From Eudorina sp. 2006-703-Eu-15 (lineage: Eukaryota; Chlorophyta; Chlorophyceae; Chlamydomonadales; Volvocaceae), in assembly GCA_003117195.1 (NCBI GenBank), contig BDSI01000016.1, positions 620,001 through 684,000 of the forward strand: DNA of 64,000 bases. The letters run 5' to 3'. This document shows, piece by piece, positions 59,671 to 64,000 of the stretch. Position 1 is the first letter of the stretch. Each line of letters opens with the position of its first letter. A model generated the notes under the pieces. It saw only the letters and a program-made list of their open reading frames with translations. It had not been told where the DNA came from and did no database searches. The position numbers and the translations under genes were made by a program.

Positions 59671-62600
59671 TCACAGCAGCGACGTCGTTGTCCCATAATC
59701 ATCGTCAGCACCTAAGCAGGAAGACGAACAGTAAGTGGCTAGGTGGCGAAGAAATGGGTCAGCACGATGGGTCGAGTGCCAGGTGCGTGCATAGCCTCCG
59801 AAGCACGTCCGCGCCACTTCGAGGGCCGAAGATGGGCGCGCGGTGAGTGGGCTGCGCACGGTGGATGCATGGCCCCCATTACCTGCTGCTTGACTTGCCG
59901 CCACCTGCGCCAGATCCTCTTGACGGCTCTGGAGCAGCTTCTTACTGTCCTGCTGAAACTTGAGCAGGCTCGCCAGACTCTTCGAAGACATGACCGTGTT
60001 GGGGTGGTCGGGGCCCAGGCTGCGCTCGCAGGCCTCCAGCGCCCTGCGCAGCAGCCCGCCCGCCTCCTCGTACTGCCCCTTGGCGAGCAGCACGCCCCCC
60101 AGGCTGCTCAGCGAGGCCGCGGTCTCCGGGTCGTCAGGGCCCAGCACCCGCTCCCGCGCCTCGAGCGCCCTCCGGTGCAGCTCCTCGGCCTCATCCAAGC
60201 GGCCCTTGGACTGCAGCACGGTCGCCAGGTTGATCATGGAGGGAACATCCCCCAGCAGGCCGTCGTCCGAGTCAGGCTTCAGCAAGCGCTTGCGGGAGTC
60301 GAGCACCCGGCGGTACAGCCCCACCGCCTCGTCGAGCTCGCCGGTGAGTTGAAGCGCGGTGGCCAGGTTGTCCGCAGCGGAGACCGAGTCGGGATGGTCG
60401 GGTCCGAGGATGCGTTCACGGGCGCCAAGAACGCGGCGGTAGAGCGCCGCTGCCTCACCATATCGGCCCGCCGAGTGGAGCATGCCCGCCAAGTCTTCGA
60501 CGGCGGACACGGTGTCGGGGTGGTCAGGCCCCAGGATGCGCTCTCGGGTCTCCAGCGCCCTGCGCTGGAGCTCCTCCGCGGCGGCGAAGTCGCCCTTCGA
60601 GTGCAGAAGCGCCGCGTAGTTGCGCAGACACAGCAGCGTGTCGGAATGGTCGGGCCCCAGCAGGCGCTCTCGCAGCTCGAGCAGCCTGCGGAAGAGCTCC
60701 CCCGCCTCGTCCAGGCGCCCCGCGCCGTGAAGCGTGCTCGCCAGGTCGCCGAGTGATGAAGCCGTCGCGGCGTGCTCCGGCCCGAGGAGACGCTCACGCG
60801 TGGCCAGCAGCCTTCGGTACAGCTCCGCCGCCTCCTGAAACTGCCGCCGCACGCGCAGCAGCACGGCCAAGTTGTTCAGGGACGTCAGCGTGTCTGGGTG
60901 GTCCGGCCCCAGGACGCGCTCTCGGGCCGTCAGCGCGCTGCGGTACATCTCCTCAGCCCCATCGTACCGATCCAGCGCCTCCAGCGTGCACGCGTAGTTG
61001 TTCAAGCAGGACAGCGTGTCCGGATGTTCCGGTCCCAGGACGGCCCTGAACAACGCCAGGGCCCGGCTGTAGAGCTCCTCCGCCTGGCCGAAGCTGCGTT
61101 TGGAGCCCAGCACGCCCGCCAGGTTGTTCATGGACGAGGCCGTGTCGGGGTGCTGAGGCCCCAGGATGCGCATGCGAGTTTCCAGAGCTCGCCGGTACAG
61201 CTCCTCCGCGTCGCCATAATTGCCCTTGGAGACCTGCACGCCCGCCAGGTTGTTGACCGAAGTCACGGTCTGAGGGTGGTCGGGCCCAAGGACGCGCTCA
61301 AACGTCCGCAACGCCCTGCGATGCAGCTCTTCCGCCTGGCCGAGCTTGCCGTTCGAAACCAGCACGGTTGCCAGGTTGTTGACGGTCGCAACCGTCTGCA
61401 GGTGGTCGGGCCCCAGCAGCCGCTCGCGCGCCTCCAGCGCCCGGCGAAGCAGCGCCTCGGCCTGCTCGAAGCGGCCCTTTGAGGAAAACACGCTGGCCAG
61501 GTTGATCACGGAAATCGCAGTGTCCGGCGGGGTGCCCGAAGGGGCGTCCGCCGGCCCCTGCTGCAACCGCTCCCGAGCCTCCAGGGCGCGCCGATGCAGC
61601 TCCTCCGCACGATCAAACTGGCCCTTGGCGTGCAGGACGCTGGCCAGGTTGTTCACGCAGGCCACGGTCCCCGGGTCGTCCGCCGGCCGCGGGGTTCGCT
61701 CGCGCGCGTCCAAAGCCCGTCTGTGCAGCTGCTCCGCCTCGTCGTACAGGCCCCTGGCCTGCAGGACGATCGCCAGGCTGCTGACGGAAGACAGTGTGTC
61801 GTGGTGTTCGGGCCCCAGGACGCGCTCGCGTGCATCCAGGGCCCGACGGTGGAGCTCCTCTGCCTTGTCCAGCAGACCGTAGAAGTAGCAGAGGTGCGCG
61901 GCGTTGGTGGTGTCCAGCGCGGATTCGGGCGTCAGCGGCAGGCCCGTGTCGTCCACTTGCGCGGCTGCACCCGTGACCAGCGCGTTCTTGAGCTGGTGCG
62001 CCATCCTCTCAACGCCCACATCCGCCTCGATGGCCGCCAGTATCCGGGTCTTATCCGCCTCGCACCTGGAGGTGGCGCCGCTGACGTTCAAGTCGACGAA
62101 GACCTGCGAGGGAAGGTGCGCGAGGCAGAAGCATCAGGGCACAATCATTCAGGGCACAGGCAACAGGTAGGGGCGGAAACCGCCTGCCAATGAAACCGCC
62201 GAATGAAAACGACAGCGGTGCGTAACATTACGACCCATGTTGAGAGCCCTTAGAGGCTATCAACAGCGGCAGCAGCCGTTGATGTTGAGAGCAGGAGCCG
62301 TGAAGCCGCATCTACTTAGCCCGGGTAAGAAAATATCCCCTCCCTCGACAGATGTATGTAGCCATGTCGGAGGCGCTGCAGACCTCAGCCTGCCACACCT
62401 GCTTGAGGTCTTCAAAATGAAGCCCGTAGGACAGCAGTCGCAGCTTGCCCAGTCCCGCCCTGCCCGTCTGCCCGTATTTGCCGGCCTGCCACGCCTCATA
62501 CAGGCACCAGATGCGAGTCAGGGGAGCGCCGTCCCGGTCCAACACCATAAGGGTCTCTTCGGCGTCTTGGACCGCCTCCCCCAGCGCCGACAGGTCGCCC

Positions 62601-64000
62601 GAGGCCGCTGGCTGGTGCTGGTTCTGCGCGTGTGTGTGAGTGTGCGTGTGTGTTTAGATAAGAGACCCGTGTGTTAAGATCTGAGACCCGTGTGTTAAGA
62701 TAAGAGACCCGTGTGTGTTTGCGCCGGTCAGGGCCGTCCGGCGCCACACAAATCAAGGCCGCAGAGGGGTGGACGGCGGAGCTCAGCAAACGTCGACATA
62801 CACGCAGGAACTTAACCATGCGGGAATTTCATACATCATGAACGGGGCGGGACGAACTGCTGGATCGATTAGGTCCGAAGTGCGCGATGGCTGCATGCTC
62901 ACACATCGGACAGTTAGACGCGTGCGGCACGCAGGACGCTGGTGTGCATGTACGAAAGCCACCCCGACACTGACACAAGCAACCACCGTGCACGACATGA
63001 CAGCGAGGCGCGCACGAGATGCGCAGACGTGTGAGATGGCCTGATGAAAAGTGTGAGAGGCGGGAGCGGCGCCCGGCACCGCCCGCCTGCTGCTGAAAGC
63101 GACGCCGAGTGCGGAGTGCCGCAGAGCTACGTGTGTGCATGTGGATGGAAACCTAGAGACAAGGAGCCAGCCTGATAGAGCAACGAGCGTGTTCCCGCAT
63201 CTTTCCAGGCTGTTGCTGCTGCTGCTGCTGGCCCGGCCACAGCTTCCTTCGGCACCCCCATTGATTGGTCGTTCACCCAGCCAGCAGCCATTAGCTGCAG
63301 TGCTGCCGCCAGATGCATCTGTTGTGACCCGTCTTAACCAAAAACGCTTGCAAGCTGATGCTACCAATCTCGGATCACTCCAGGACCACTACATTTATCC
63401 CCCCCTTTCAGGGCTCGACGTCCGCGTCGAGTATCGAACCAGGTTCAGCCGAATGATCACTTGCCATTCGCACCACTGACACCCGCCTGTAGGGCGACAC
63501 ATGGCAACTCGCACATGAATCGCTCACGACCACAGGCACGAACCCAACTCGGGTTGCCATCGCGGCTCGATCCGGGGACTCCTCGGCCTCGATGCCATTT
63601 GTTGTGACCCGTCTTAACCAAAGACGCTTGCAAGCTGATGCTACCGATCTCGGATCACTCCAGTACCAGTACAGCATCCACCCATCCGTCCAGCAGTGAC
63701 GCTCGATTGGGATCTCAAGGAAGGGCGCGGCAGGGCAGGCTTTTTGCATTCGCGGGGTGTTAGTTGGTTCGGCTGCTTGCTTGCTGATTTTTCCCCTCAT
63801 CTAGACCAGCCCAGACACGCTCGCTCACAATGGCAAATAGATCCATCCAGACAAAGACATCGGCCGCTTCCAGACAGGGCAGCTTTTGGCCGTCTGCGCC
63901 CCGACGCCACCGCCGCTGCTCCTGGCCAGAGAAGTGGCGGGCCACCATCTGGAACGTGTCCATGAAGGGCCGGCTCCAGGCATGGCTGATGAAGTAGAAG
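59671..64000 (-). CDS. SHAW-domain / kinesin-light-chain-type TPR protein (5' end outside window)
   Basis: Three exons are visible on the minus strand: >64000-63829, 62623-62399 and 62103-59671 (stop), joined in phase. The first encodes FYFISHAWSRPFMDTF and FVWMDLFAI, the second continues NQHQPAAS, ETLMVLDRDGAPLTRIWCLY and EAW, and the third starts VFVDLNVSGATSRCEADKTR. This N-terminal module (SHAW, W-x-D-x-F-A-x-N-Q-H, TR-x-WCL-x-E) is common in large protein families of algae and protists and recalls TIR- or HET-like folds, which is inference. The last exon then holds about 15 TPRs of 42 residues with the consensus ERxLGPDHPDTxxSxNNLAxVL-x-GxxxEAxELxRRALE (written as pattern), as in kinesin light chain and nephrocystin-3. 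Such repeats bind partner proteins. The tail after repeat 15 is short and Ser/Ala-rich. No ATPase (NB-ARC) motif lies between the parts. The start codon is beyond 64000. Confidence 0.88.
63312..63680. repeat. Two ~65-bp direct copies in a TPR-gene intron
   Basis: 63319-63382 and 63600-63663 are nearly identical, each containing TGTTGTGACCCGTCTTAACC and TCGGATCACTCCAG, with three to four differences. They lie 280 bp apart within the intron 62624-63828 and suggest a local duplication or the ends of an inserted element. Confidence 0.8.

Noticed and set aside
59743..61482. Plus-strand ORFs with repeated RPQDALSGLQRPA-type blocks
   Set aside because: Antisense of the 126-bp TPR repeats; the minus-strand frame has the clear TPR consensus.
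1..64000. tRNA, rRNA, CRISPR array or prophage features
   Set aside because: Looked for cloverleaf-type B-box sequences, regular spacer-repeat arrays and phage genes. The only near B-box match (GGTTCGACCC at 51179-51188) is in the introner-like element and has no accompanying tRNA fold that I can see.

Overview
The window is nuclear DNA from a eukaryote, most likely a chlorophycean (volvocine or Chlamydomonas-like) green alga. Genes are GC-rich and split by many short introns with GTGAGT/GTGGGC-type donors and CAG acceptors. Proteins carry long Ala, Gln, Pro and Gly runs, TGTAA poly(A) signals appear where expected, a plant-type GATA finger is present, and introns are full of minisatellites and (CA)n tracts. 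No prokaryotic operon, CRISPR array or RNA gene was recognised. Exon chains were assembled by hand from reading frame, splice motifs and phase, so splice sites are predictions.

Layout. 2478-5214 (-): a 6-exon gene of unknown function, 264 aa, with a probable organelle-targeting N terminus. 5445-6679 (+): RRP40, an RNA exosome cap subunit, divergent from the previous gene across only 230 bp. 7150-7850: a decayed partial copy of the downstream kinase locus. About 8770-12258 (+): coding-like segments of an unresolved gene. 12468-21743 (-): a very large (about 1,918 aa) ACT-like/CBS-CBS/TKL protein kinase with several apparent GC-AG introns. 23445-24974 (+): an unrecognised low-complexity protein with an acidic block. 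29240-34273 (-): a 9-exon DEAD-box RNA helicase of the DDX51/Dbp6/plant RH1 group. 35253-37660 (+): a 5-exon GATA transcription factor. 43072-56941 (-): a complete 27-exon 5-oxoprolinase of 1,362 aa, every junction phase-consistent. 59671-64000 (-): a kinesin-light-chain-type TPR protein with an N-terminal SHAW-type domain, running off the right edge.

The genes do not form one pathway. RRP40 and the DDX51-like helicase both serve rRNA processing and ribosome assembly; 5-oxoprolinase belongs to glutathione turnover; the kinase joins ligand-sensing domains (ACT-like, CBS) to a catalytic domain that looks active.

The most interesting signals are an intron of the 5-oxoprolinase gene that is almost entirely an element with ~50-bp inverted ends, whose motif recurs beside the 3' splice site of introns in two other genes (introner-like element); the ACT-CBS-kinase fusion with GC donors; a six-copy 41-bp repeat that duplicates a splice donor; and the fragment copy of the kinase locus beside RRP40.
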